Part shown: piece by piece, positions 1 to 5,264 of the stretch
Position numbering within the stretch: position 1 is the first letter of the stretch
Layout: each line of letters opens with the position of its first letter
Origin: Clostridiales bacterium
GTDB lineage: Bacteria; Bacillota; Clostridia; Oscillospirales; Ruminococcaceae
Reading direction: 5' to 3'
NCBI GenBank assembly: GCA_029007575.1
Contig: JAQXIB010000203.1
Coordinates: 1-6,555 of the forward strand
DNA length: 6,555 nt
Translations under genes and position numbers: made by a program
The notes under the pieces: generated by a model
The model's database searches: none
The model's input: only the letters and a program-made list of their open reading frames with translations
What the model was told of the DNA's origin: nothing

Positions 1-246
1 CTTGCAAAACGGCCCAAGCTATTACTCTGCGACGAGCCGACCGGCGCGCTGGATTACAACACCGGAAAGACGATTTTAAAGCTACTACAGGACACCTGCC
101 GTAACAACAACATGACGGTGGTGCTGATCACCCACAACCAGGCGATCACGCCGATGGCTGACCGGGTCATCAAAATGAAAAACAGCAAGGTACAAAGCAT
201 GACGGTAAACCCGAATCCGACGCCGGTAGAAGAAATCGAATGGTAG
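1..246 (+). CDS. ABC transporter ATP-binding protein, C-terminal fragment (MacB/LolD-type exporter ATPase)
   Basis: The gene enters from the left edge in frame 1 and ends at TAG 244-246, so only the last 81 residues are visible. They hold the Walker B and D-loop stretch LLLCDEPTGALD (about residues 7-18 of the fragment) and the H-switch motif VVLITHNQ. The catalytic glutamate follows the Walker B aspartate, and the EPTGALD form is typical of the MacB/LolD/FtsE exporter group. The Walker A and ABC signature lie outside the window. The end (…NPNPTPVEEIEW) looks like a natural C-terminus, not a truncation. The protein would sit on the cytoplasmic face and power an FtsX-type permease, most likely the one starting at 930. 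Such pairs are normally separated by a few bases; here 683 bases of repeats lie between them. The substrate cannot be told from the sequence. Confidence 0.93.
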   Translation, partial: LAKRPKLLLCDEPTGALDYNTGKTILKLLQDTCRNNNMTVVLITHNQAITPMADRVIKMKNSKVQSMTVNPNPTPVEEIEW

Positions 247-294
247 CCAAGCATAATGCTTGGAATTAGTTCGCGGCAGGGAATAATTCCCTGC
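247..294. repeat. Pair of ATAAT-core palindromes (247-263 and 276-294)
   Basis: The first is CCAAGCATAATGCTTGG, with 6-bp arms and the class 1 GC-ATAAT-GC centre. The second is GCAGGGAATAATTCCCTGC, with 7-bp arms (class 2). Both have the ATAAT centre on the plus strand. The first begins one base after the TAG of the ATPase gene (244-246), so it could also act as a 3'-end hairpin, but no T-run follows it. Confidence 0.9.
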
Positions 295-303
295 ACCTTA
301 GAT

Positions 304-343
304 CGCGGGGAAATGAGCAAAAGGATTAGGCTTTCTACTCGCG
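304..343. repeat. Short CGCG-bounded module with AAATGAGCAAAAG core
   Basis: A spacer of about 40 bp bounded by CGCGG at each end contains AAATGAGCAAAAG. Close variants recur in the module at 424-463 (AAAGTGGGCAAAA) and inside the module at 5035-5109 (AAGTTGAGCAAAAG), so this is a shared mosaic piece and not unique spacer DNA. Confidence 0.55.
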
Positions 344-367
344 GAATGAGGTTAATGTAAATTCGCA

Positions 368-416
368 GCAGGGGATAATCCCCTGCACCCTAGATCGCGG
401 CAGGCATAATGCCTGC
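368..416. repeat. Pair of ATAAT-core palindromes (368-386 and 400-416)
   Basis: GCAGGGGATAATCCCCTGC (class 2) is followed 13 bases later by GCAGGCATAATGCCTGC (class 1), both with ATAAT on the plus strand. Compared with the pair at 247-294 the class order is swapped. The joining sequence ends in TAGATCGCG, which also follows the palindrome at 276-294, so the linkers are repeated as well. Confidence 0.9.
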
Positions 417-423
417 ACTTACT

Positions 424-463
424 TCGCGACAAAGTGGGCAAAAAAATCAAGTCGGAGTTCGCG
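424..463. repeat. Short CGCG-bounded module with AAAGTGGGCAAAA core
   Basis: Bounded by TTCGCG on both sides, it resembles the module at 304-343 in length and in its AAAGTGGGCAAAA core. The right boundary TTCGCGG is also the first element of the longer module at 458-527. Confidence 0.5.
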
Positions 464-527
464 GAATAAGATGTGTAACCGCGGGCGCTTAAGTTTGATT
501 GTTGCATTAATTCGGTGCGCGAATTAA
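458..527 (+). repeat. Long CGCG module, copy 1
   Basis: A ~70-bp module that opens with TTCGCGGAATAAGATG, passes CCGCGG at about 479-484 and closes with GTGCGCGAATTAA. Its first 27 bases (458-484) are identical to 808-834. The middle differs from the other copies while keeping a similar skeleton, and a palindrome follows at once (530-546). Confidence 0.8.
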
Positions 528-548
528 TACCAAGCATTATGCTTGGTA
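528..548. repeat. ATTAT-core palindrome at the left edge of the 279-bp repeat
   Basis: The 17-mer CCAAGCATTATGCTTGG (530-546), extended to 21 bases by flanking TA/TA, is the reverse-orientation twin of the palindrome at 247-263. Its right arm GCTTGG is the first sequence shared with the second copy of the 279-bp element (4770), so the long repeat starts at the edge of this palindrome's core. Confidence 0.88.
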
Positions 549-819
549 TCCTTCTTTTCATAACTGAAAAGAAGCAAAAGGTTTTCGCGTATCGCCGCGA
601 ACCCACTCTTAAAAAAACATCTGCGATGTTTTTTTAGATTGGTCGGTTGCTCGTGACCAAGATACTACGATGCAATAGGTCGGCTTTTCTTGCTTCCGCC
701 AATCTTTTTTCCTTAACAGAAAGTACGCGGCGTGAGTGGAAGCAAGGATAACTTACCGGCCGACGATTGCCTAAGTTTATCACGACGTACTGATATTACT
801 AAGCTATTTCGCGGAATAA
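541..819. repeat. 279-bp structured direct repeat, copy A
   Basis: It matches 4770-5047 with 12 substitutions and one single-base indel by hand alignment (about 95% identity). From 552 to 771 only three substitutions are seen (602, 712, 718); the others cluster at 772-782 and 802-809. The right end runs into the CGCG module at 808-879 (shared GCGGAATAA). It contains no convincing reading frame. The strong internal folding is described under the ncRNA entry. No transposase, terminal inverted repeat or target duplication is visible, so how it was copied is unknown. Confidence 0.9.
551..791 (+). ncRNA. Candidate structured RNA (or folded DNA element), copy A core
   Basis: Five successive helices can be read by eye. 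Helix 1: 551-560 pairs with 565-574 (perfect 10 bp, TAAC loop). Helix 2: 584-589 with 596-601. Helix 3: 611-621 with 625-635 (perfect 11 bp, TGC loop). Helix 4: 639-644 with 655-660. Helix 5 is composite: GCAAT 672-676 with ATTGC 766-770, GTCGGC 679-684 with GCCGAC 759-764, and CTTGCTTCC 689-697 with GGAAGCAAG 738-746. AGTACG (722-727), in the loop of helix 5, can pair with CGTACT (786-791) outside it, forming a possible pseudoknot. All differences from the second copy avoid these helices. Transcription and strand are not shown, because the helices are nearly symmetric on both strands. I do not recognise a named RNA family. Confidence 0.45.
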
Positions 820-879
820 GATGTGTAACCGCGGAAATTAAAGTTTAATCATCACGTTAACTTTAGTGCGCGAATTAAG
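808..879 (+). repeat. Long CGCG module, copy 2
   Basis: Begins TTCGCGGAATAAGATG and ends GTGCGCGAATTAAG. Positions 808-834 equal 458-484. The middle can form a short AAAGTT/AACTTT hairpin. It leads directly into the palindrome doublet 881-915 and then the permease ribosome site. Confidence 0.8.
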
Positions 880-880
880 T

Positions 881-915
881 CCAGGCATTATGCCTGGCAG
901 GGGATAATCCCCTGC
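881..915. repeat. Palindrome doublet abutting the permease Shine-Dalgarno
   Basis: CCAGGCATTATGCCTGG (881-897) and GCAGGGGATAATCCCCTGC (897-915) share one base. The 35-bp doublet is the exact reverse complement of 5112-5146. Its last base directly precedes the AAGGAGG site, so in mRNA a 7-bp GC-rich hairpin would stack against the ribosome site. Confidence 0.92.
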
Positions 916-922
916 AAGGAGG
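916..922 (+). promoter_or_regulatory. Ribosome binding site of the permease gene
   Basis: AAGGAGG lies 7 bases before the ATG at 930 and fixes that start. It begins immediately after the palindrome hairpin 897-915, with no spacer, so hairpin formation could affect ribosome access or stabilise the 5' end after processing. Confidence 0.9.
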
Positions 923-929
923 AATACGA

Positions 930-3900
930 ATGAAAAAAGTCCTAAGAAAGGAATTATTTCGGGAGATATGGAAAACGAAAAACCGTTTTCTGTCTATCCT
1001 GGCCATTATAGCGGTGGGAACCGGATTTTTTGCCGGTGTAAAGGTTTGCTGTCCCGATATGAAGCTGACGGCGACCCATTACTTCGAAGACACCCGCCTG
1101 ATGGATCTTCATCTGAAATCTACCCTTGGGTTTACCGATGAGGATGTCGACACGATACAAAATACAGACGGCATTCGGGGCATGATGCCCGCCTATTCGG
1201 TGGATAGCTTCGTGGAGGCAACCGACAACACCAATATCATCGTAAAAGCCCTTTCGATTCCGATTAATGCACCGGAGGAGGACGAGAATTACCTCAACCG
1301 TCCGGTGCTGAAAGAGGGCAGACTGCCGCAAAAATCGGGTGAGTGCGTGGTGGAGCATAGCTCCCTCTCCAACGTGGATTTTTCGATCGGCAGTAAGATC
1401 ACACTTTACCTGAAAACCTCCGAGATCAAGGATAGCCTCAAAACCGACACCTTCACCATCGTCGGGGTGATCGAATCCCCCCAGTTCATCAGCTTCAGCC
1501 GCGGAAACAGCTTGATCGGTGACGGCACGATCGACGCGTTTATAATGATTCCGGAGCAGGATTTTAACCTTGAGGTTTATACCGACCTGTATCTGACCTT
1601 GGACAGCACCAAAGGCGTGTCGCCGTTTGACGAAGAATATGACAGGCTGGTCGAGGAAAAATCGGCAACGCTGGAAGAGATCGCGGAACATCGTGCGCAG
1701 GCGCGTTACGATGAAATCCATGAGGACGCACAGGCCGAGATCGATCAAGCAAAACAGGAGCTTGCCGACGGAGAAAAAACCAGGAATGAGGAACTCGGCA
1801 AAGCCGAAAAACAGCTTGCTTCGGCAAAAAAAGAGCTGGATGACGGATATCGGGAATATCAAGACGGGCAAGCCGCATATGATCAGCAAATCGCCGATGC
1901 GCAAACGCAATTGGCAAACGGAAAACAGGAGCTTGCCGACGGGCAGGCAGAATATGAAAACGGACTCGCGCAATATCAGACGGGCCTGCTGAAATGGGAA
2001 TCGGAGCTGAACAACGGCAAGGAGCAGTTAAGTGGTGCCAAAGCAACGGTTGCCGGGATCAACAGTATTCTTGAAAATTATGAAACCGTGTCGATTGCCG
2101 ATCCGGCTGATTTCCCGGAGCAGGTACAGCAGACCATTGCCGCCGCGAAACAGCTTGCGGCAGCCGACGGTTCGGACGGTTCGGCATTTGCCAACCTGCT
2201 GACCGGATATATTCAGGCGCCCGCGGCGCAAAAGCCGGCGCTGAAAGCGGCGATACAGCAGGCGGTCGGCACCATCAACACCAATCTTGCCGCGCAGGAA
2301 AGTGTATTAAATGCCGGATTTGCCAAGCTCAATGCGCTGAAAGAGGGAAAAACGGCAGAGGGAGTGACCTATACCGAGGAGGAGCAAAAGCTGGTCGACA
2401 GCAACACACTTCTGACCGAAACCGCCCAAAAGCTGACTGCGGCGAAACAGGAGCTTGCCGAAAAAGAAGCCTTACTGGCAGAGGAAAAAGAGAAAGGCTT
2501 GCAGGAGCTGGCAGACGCCAAGCAAAAACTGACCGACGGGCAAGCGGAGTATGATAAAGGGCTTGCCGAGTACGAGAGTCAAAAAGCGGAATCAGAAGCC
2601 AAGCTGGAGGACGCCCGCAAAAAGATCAAAGATGCGGAAAACCAGCTTGCCGAGCTGTCCGAGCCGGTGTGGTACGTCTGGGACAGGAACAACAATCCCG
2701 GCTATTCCGGCTATGAGGAGGACGCCGAAAAGGTTGACGCCATCGCCAAGGTGTTCCCGGTATTTTTCGTGCTGGTGGCGGCGTTGGTCTGCCTGACCAC
2801 CATGACCAGAATGGTGGAGGAGGAGCGCACCCAAATCGGCACCATGAAGGCGCTGGGCTACGGAAAGCGGAGCATTGTTTCCAAGTATCTGCTTTATGCG
2901 ATCACGGCAAGCATTCTGGGAAGCGCGATCGGGCTGACGATAGGCTTCCAGCTTTTCCCGCGGGTAATCATTCGGGCATACAGCATCTTGTATTACATGC
3001 CCGATCCGATGACGCCTTTCCGATGGGATTACGCGGCGGGATGTACCGTTGTGGCAGTGCTTTGCACCGGATTGTCCGCTTTCGCGGCCTGCAACAAGGC
3101 GCTGAACTCCACTCCGGCCAAGCTGATGCGCCCCCGCGCACCAAAATCAGGCAAGAGGGTGCTTCTGGAAAAAGTCACTTTTATCTGGAGCAAGCTTTCC
3201 TTTATTCATAAAGTGACCTTGCGTAATATCTTCCGGTATAAGCGGCGGGTGTCGATGACGGTCATCGGCATCGCGGGATGTACCGCGCTGATGCTGACCG
3301 GCTTCGGATTAAAGTATTCGATCTCCTCGATTGCCGAAAAACAGTATGGCAACATCTTTGTCTATGACGCAATCGCGGTCATGGAGGACGACGTGGATGA
3401 TCCTGATACCTTACAGAGCTTTTTAGACGACACCGATGGCGTAACGCAGAGTCTCAAGATCGTTCACCGCAGCCTGGATGCCACCAACGGTTCGGCGATC
3501 AAAAGCATCAATCTTTACGTGCCGCAGGAGCCGGAGCAGATCGGCGATTACATTCACCTGCGGGAACGGATCGGACATGAGCCGCTTTCGTTGACTGATG
3601 AGGGCGTGATCATCAATGAAAAGCTGGCGAAGCTGCTGAGTCTGGGCAAAGGAGATAACATCACGCTGAACAATCCGGACGGTCGTCCGATCACGGTACC
3701 GATCACCGGCGTTTGTGAAAATTATGCCCTCAACTATGTTTATATGACTCCGACGTTGTACGAATCCTCGTTCCGCACCGAGCCGGCGTATAATACCTTC
3801 CTGTTCAATGTCAGCGAGGACTGCGACCGAAGCACAGCCGCCGAGCAGCTTCTTGACCACGGCGGCATTCTGGGTGTGTCCTATTCCAGCGAGGGAATGG

Positions 3901-4328
3901 GACGGTTTACCGATATGATGTCGAGCTTAAACAGCATCGTTTGGGTGCTGATCATCTCGGCAGGAGCGCTCGCCTTTATCGTGATGTACAATCTGGTCAA
4001 CATCAACGTCAACGAGCGGATCCGAGAGCTTGCCACCATCAAGGTGCTCGGTTTTTATGACAAAGAGGTTTCGGCCTATATTTACCGGGAAAACAACATC
4101 GCGGCGGCGGTCGGCATTCTGATCGGCTTGGTGTTAGGCGTCTTTTTGGAGCGGTTCGTGATCGTCACCGCCGAGGTCGACGCGGTGATGTTCGCGCCCG
4201 ATATCAGCGCTCCCTGTTTCCTGTTCGCGGCGGCGCTGACGGTATTGTTTACCTTGATCGTGAACATCACACTGCATTTTCAGTTAAAGAAAATCAACAT
4301 GGTAGAATCGTTAAAATCAGTAGAATAA
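930..4328 (+). CDS. FtsX/MacB-family ABC transporter permease with long extracellular coiled coil
   Basis: A 1132-residue membrane protein. Its basic N-terminus (KKVLRKELFREIWKTKNRF) leads into membrane segment 1 (about 22-40), followed by an extracellular MacB-like domain (about 41-235). A coiled coil follows in two arms (about 235-372 and 480-580) around a less regular helical insert, with recurring ELADGxxEY-like heptads. Segments 2-4 (about 606-626, 653-675, 700-724) carry the FtsX signature EEERTQIGTMKALGY (630-644). A second module has segment 5 (about 774-793), an extracellular domain (about 794-997) and segments 6-8 (about 1003-1023, 1052-1073, 1093-1115) with the matching NERIRELATIKVLGF (1028-1042). 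Two 1+3 modules are the full set for this family. It probably works with the ATPase at 1-246 as an exporter or mechanotransmitter; the substrate is unknown. The start is fixed by AAGGAGG at 916-922. No frameshift or truncation is seen. Confidence 0.95.
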   Translation: MKKVLRKELFREIWKTKNRFLSILAIIAVGTGFFAGVKVCCPDMKLTATHYFEDTRLMDLHLKSTLGFTDEDVDTIQNTDGIRGMMPAYSVDSFVEATDNTNIIVKALSIPINAPEEDENYLNRPVLKEGRLPQKSGECVVEHSSLSNVDFSIGSKITLYLKTSEIKDSLKTDTFTIVGVIESPQFISFSRGNSLIGDGTIDAFIMIPEQDFNLEVYTDLYLTLDSTKGVSPFDEEYDRLVEEKSATLEEIAEHRAQARYDEIHEDAQAEIDQAKQELADGEKTRNEELGKAEKQLASAKKELDDGYREYQDGQAAYDQQIADAQTQLANGKQELADGQAEYENGLAQYQTGLLKWESELNNGKEQLSGAKATVAGINSILENYETVSIADPADFPEQVQQTIAAAKQLAAADGSDGSAFANLLTGYIQAPAAQKPALKAAIQQAVGTINTNLAAQESVLNAGFAKLNALKEGKTAEGVTYTEEEQKLVDSNTLLTETAQKLTAAKQELAEKEALLAEEKEKGLQELADAKQKLTDGQAEYDKGLAEYESQKAESEAKLEDARKKIKDAENQLAELSEPVWYVWDRNNNPGYSGYEEDAEKVDAIAKVFPVFFVLVAALVCLTTMTRMVEEERTQIGTMKALGYGKRSIVSKYLLYAITASILGSAIGLTIGFQLFPRVIIRAYSILYYMPDPMTPFRWDYAAGCTVVAVLCTGLSAFAACNKALNSTPAKLMRPRAPKSGKRVLLEKVTFIWSKLSFIHKVTLRNIFRYKRRVSMTVIGIAGCTALMLTGFGLKYSISSIAEKQYGNIFVYDAIAVMEDDVDDPDTLQSFLDDTDGVTQSLKIVHRSLDATNGSAIKSINLYVPQEPEQIGDYIHLRERIGHEPLSLTDEGVIINEKLAKLLSLGKGDNITLNNPDGRPITVPITGVCENYALNYVYMTPTLYESSFRTEPAYNTFLFNVSEDCDRSTAAEQLLDHGGILGVSYSSEGMGRFTDMMSSLNSIVWVLIISAGALAFIVMYNLVNINVNERIRELATIKVLGFYDKEVSAYIYRENNIAAAVGILIGLVLGVFLERFVIVTAEVDAVMFAPDISAPCFLFAAALTVLFTLIVNITLHFQLKKINMVESLKSVE

Positions 4329-4330
4329 CA

Positions 4331-4370
4331 AAAAAATCAGTCGGGCGAAAATTCGTCCGGCTGATTTTTT
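4331..4370. terminator. Bidirectional intrinsic terminator between convergent genes
   Basis: AAAAAATCAG (4331-4340) pairs with CTGATTTTTT (4361-4370). The inner stem continues through CGG/CCG and CG/CG with G·T wobbles to a small AAAATT loop. The A-run on the left and T-run on the right give a U-tract on either strand. It starts 2 bases after the permease stop and lies 13 bases beyond the stop of the minus-strand gene, so it can end both transcripts. Confidence 0.92.
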
Positions 4371-4383
4371 ATTAGTATTACTA

Positions 4384-4557
4384 TTACTCCGATTCTTCTG
4401 TCAAGCAACTCTCAATCATGGATATCACAACATTGTTCCAACTGGTATCGTTTTCTTTTGCGATCCGGTCTATCTGATCCGCCAATTTCTTTTTGATATA
4501 CAATGTTTTGTAAATGCTTTCTTCCTTTGCCTGTGTCGGCTTTATTTTAAAATTCAT
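4384..4557 (-). CDS. Small ribbon-helix-helix-like DNA-binding protein
   Basis: A 57-residue protein with the layout of an Arc/CopG-type ribbon-helix-helix: a short beta strand (ESIYKTLYIKKK, about 14-25), helix A (LADQIDRIAKEND), a turn with TSWNN, and helix B (VVISMIESCL). Such proteins dimerise through the strand and bind short inverted repeats, often as autoregulators. Similar small proteins sit on Clostridia chromosomes and mobile elements. I prefer the ATG at 4557 over the one four codons upstream at 4569, because GGTGAT (4562-4567, read on the minus strand) pairs with the 16S tail at ideal spacing for 4557, while 4569 has no ribosome site. The gene is convergent with the permease and shares its terminator. 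It looks more AT-rich than its neighbours, which may mean a separate origin. No antitoxin partner toxin is visible. Confidence 0.75.
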   Translation of the reverse strand: MNFKIKPTQAKEESIYKTLYIKKKLADQIDRIAKENDTSWNNVVISMIESCLTEESE

Positions 4558-4561
4558 TGTA

Positions 4562-4567
4562 ATCACC
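4562..4567 (-). promoter_or_regulatory. Ribosome binding site that decides the start of the small minus-strand gene
   Basis: On the minus strand GGTGAT is complementary to AUCACC near the 3' end of 16S rRNA. Placed against the full AAGGAGGTGATC consensus, the GG leaves 8 bases to the ATG at 4557, the normal distance. It overlaps the alternative upstream ATG (4567-4569) and so argues against that start. Confidence 0.6.
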
Positions 4568-4589
4568 ATTTCTGATTGAATTTACATCG

Positions 4590-4610
4590 ATATTGCACGA
4601 AACGCAATAT
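4590..4610. promoter_or_regulatory. Inverted repeat, possible operator of the small RHH-like gene
   Basis: ATATTGC (4590-4596) and GCAATAT (4604-4610) form perfect 7-bp arms around 7 bases, 32 bases upstream of the preferred start of the minus-strand gene. RHH proteins commonly bind such repeats in their own leaders, so autoregulation is a reasonable guess. A second AT-rich inverted repeat, AATATATT/AATATATT, lies at 4646-4666. A minus-strand -10-like TAGAAT falls near 4630-4640, but its -35 is poor. An RNA hairpin in the leader is an alternative reading. Confidence 0.4.
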
Positions 4611-4677
4611 TCTCCACACTATCACCTAATAGTATTCTAATCTACAATATATTTTAATAATATATTAGAAATTTATA

Positions 4678-4706
4678 TTTTAATTTTCTATGTTATGTGT
4701 TATAAT
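4678..4706 (+). promoter_or_regulatory. Possible extended -10 promoter reading towards the second structured repeat
   Basis: A perfect TATAAT (4701-4706) is preceded by TGT, giving an extended -10 box. The -35 position (4678-4683, TTTTAA) is weak. Transcription would start near 4713 and run through the 279-bp repeat copy B towards the terminase. The AT-rich setting makes chance matches likely. Confidence 0.4.
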
Positions 4707-4753
4707 AAAAGGCAAAACAAATCATTTGCATTTTCATGCTTCTGAAAGGGTGA

Positions 4754-4775
4754 CAGGGAATTATTCTCTGCTTGG
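4754..4775. repeat. Degenerate palindrome fused to half of another
   Basis: CAGGGAATTATTCTCTG (4754-4770) is a class 2 palindrome with one changed arm position that leaves a G·T pair. It is followed directly by CTTGG, the right arm of a class 1 palindrome that is complete at the equivalent place in copy A (530-546). The left half of the class 1 palindrome is missing, marking a junction or deletion at the left edge of the second long repeat. Confidence 0.7.
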
Positions 4776-5047
4776 TATCTTCTTTTCATAACTGAAAAGA
4801 AGCAAAAGGTTTTCGCGTATCGCCGCGAAGCCACTCTTAAAAAAACATCTGCGATGTTTTTTTAGATTGGTCGGTTGCTCGTGACCAAGATACTACGATG
4901 CAATAGGTCGGCTTTTCTTGCTTCCGCCAATCTTTTTTCATTAACGGAAAGTACGCGGCGTGAGTGGAAGCAAGGATAACTTACCGGCCGACGATTGCCA
5001 ACGTTTTTCTCGACGTACTGATATTACTACATTTTTCCGCGGAATAA
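4770..5047. repeat. 279-bp structured direct repeat, copy B (278 bp)
   Basis: Same orientation as 541-819. All helices of copy A are kept: 4779-4788 with 4793-4802, 4812-4817 with 4824-4829, 4839-4849 with 4853-4863, the TTGGTC/GACCAA hairpin, the long composite helix, and the possible pseudoknot strand CGTACT at 5014-5019. The weak CACG segment next to it in copy A is CTCG here, so that extension is not supported. It merges on the right with the CGCG module at 5035-5109. A rightward promoter-like box lies upstream (4701-4706). Confidence 0.9.
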
Positions 5048-5109
5048 AGTTGAGCAAAAGCGCGGGAATCAAGGCCTTATCCTCAAACCAACTCGGTGCG
5101 CGATCTAAG
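5035..5109 (+). repeat. Long CGCG module, copy 3
   Basis: Starts TTCCGCGGAATAA, contains the AAGTTGAGCAAAAG core of the short modules, and ends ACTCGGTGCGCGATCTAAG (5091-5109). That last 19-mer is perfectly inverted at 5148-5166, so copies 3 and 4 face each other around the palindrome doublet. Confidence 0.75.
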
Positions 5110-5111
5110 GT

Positions 5112-5146
5112 GCAGGGGATTATCCCCTGCCAGGCATAATGCCTGG
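5112..5146. repeat. Palindrome doublet in inverted orientation
   Basis: GCAGGGGATTATCCCCTGC (5112-5130) and CCAGGCATAATGCCTGG (5130-5146) share one base. The doublet is the exact reverse complement of 881-915. It forms the interior of the larger inverted repeat 5091-5166. Confidence 0.92.
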
Positions 5147-5147
5147 A

Positions 5148-5222
5148 CTTAGATCGCGCACCGAGTCGATGAGATGATTACCTTTAATGGCCGCGGATTT
5201 ACACTCATCTTATTTCGCGAGA
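5148..5222 (-). repeat. Long CGCG module, copy 4 (inverted)
   Basis: Read on the minus strand it runs TTCTCGCGAAATAAGATG, then CCGCGG, an ATTAAAGGTAATCATC middle and GGTGCGCGATCTAAG, matching the order of copies 1-3. It is the only long module facing left and pairs with copy 3 in an imperfect ~188-bp inverted repeat. Confidence 0.75.
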
Positions 5223-5264
5223 AGAAAAGCTAATATTTTCACTTACTTTCCCGCGAATTAAGGT

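Larger units (their letters stand above)
247..929. other. Repeat-packed non-coding region between ABC ATPase and permease
   Basis: No credible gene lies in these 683 bases. Left to right they hold two ATAAT palindromes, a CGCG-bounded spacer, two more palindromes, a second CGCG-bounded spacer, a long CGCG module (458-527), a palindrome at 530-546, the 279-bp structured repeat (541-819), a second long CGCG module (808-879), a palindrome doublet (881-915) and the permease ribosome site (916-922). I see no convincing promoter, so the permease may depend on read-through from the ATPase gene. Open frames on the minus strand here encode repeated peptides such as PSIMLG that come from the palindromes, and I judge them spurious. 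Confidence 0.85.

Noticed and set aside
247..416. CRISPR array
   Set aside because: The repeats are self-complementary, vary between copies, change orientation, and have spacers that are themselves repeated modules.
54..606. Minus-strand frames of 84-88 codons over 54-320 and 352-606
   Set aside because: Their peptides repeat SIMLG-like pieces produced by the palindromes, one overlaps the ATPase end antisense, and neither shows a convincing ribosome site.
611..635. AAAAAAACATC-TGC-GATGTTTTTTT as a simple intrinsic terminator
   Set aside because: The stem is mostly A-T, its T-run is inside the helix, and it is one of several conserved hairpins in both repeat copies. It might still slow polymerase, but I would not annotate it as a terminator.
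551..791. HEARO/omega RNA of an IscB-type nuclease, or a retron RNA
   Set aside because: A pseudoknotted RNA of this size invited the idea, but no IscB, TnpB or reverse transcriptase gene adjoins either copy, and I could not match any signature segment from memory.
897..915. ATAAT centre of the palindrome acting as a -10 box for the permease
   Set aside because: GATAAT resembles TATAAT, but the -35 position (about 880-885, TCCAGG) does not match, and the centre is invariant in copies with no gene downstream.
954..1973. A 339-codon open frame on the minus strand within the permease gene
   Set aside because: It lies wholly antisense to a clear full-length FtsX-type gene, its product has no recognisable domain, and the frame is open because of the biased codons of the coiled coil on the plus strand.
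541..5047. The 279-bp copies as attL/attR of an integrated element
   Set aside because: They are too long and diverged for ordinary att sites, no integrase lies between them, and the enclosed permease looks like the partner of the ATPase outside.
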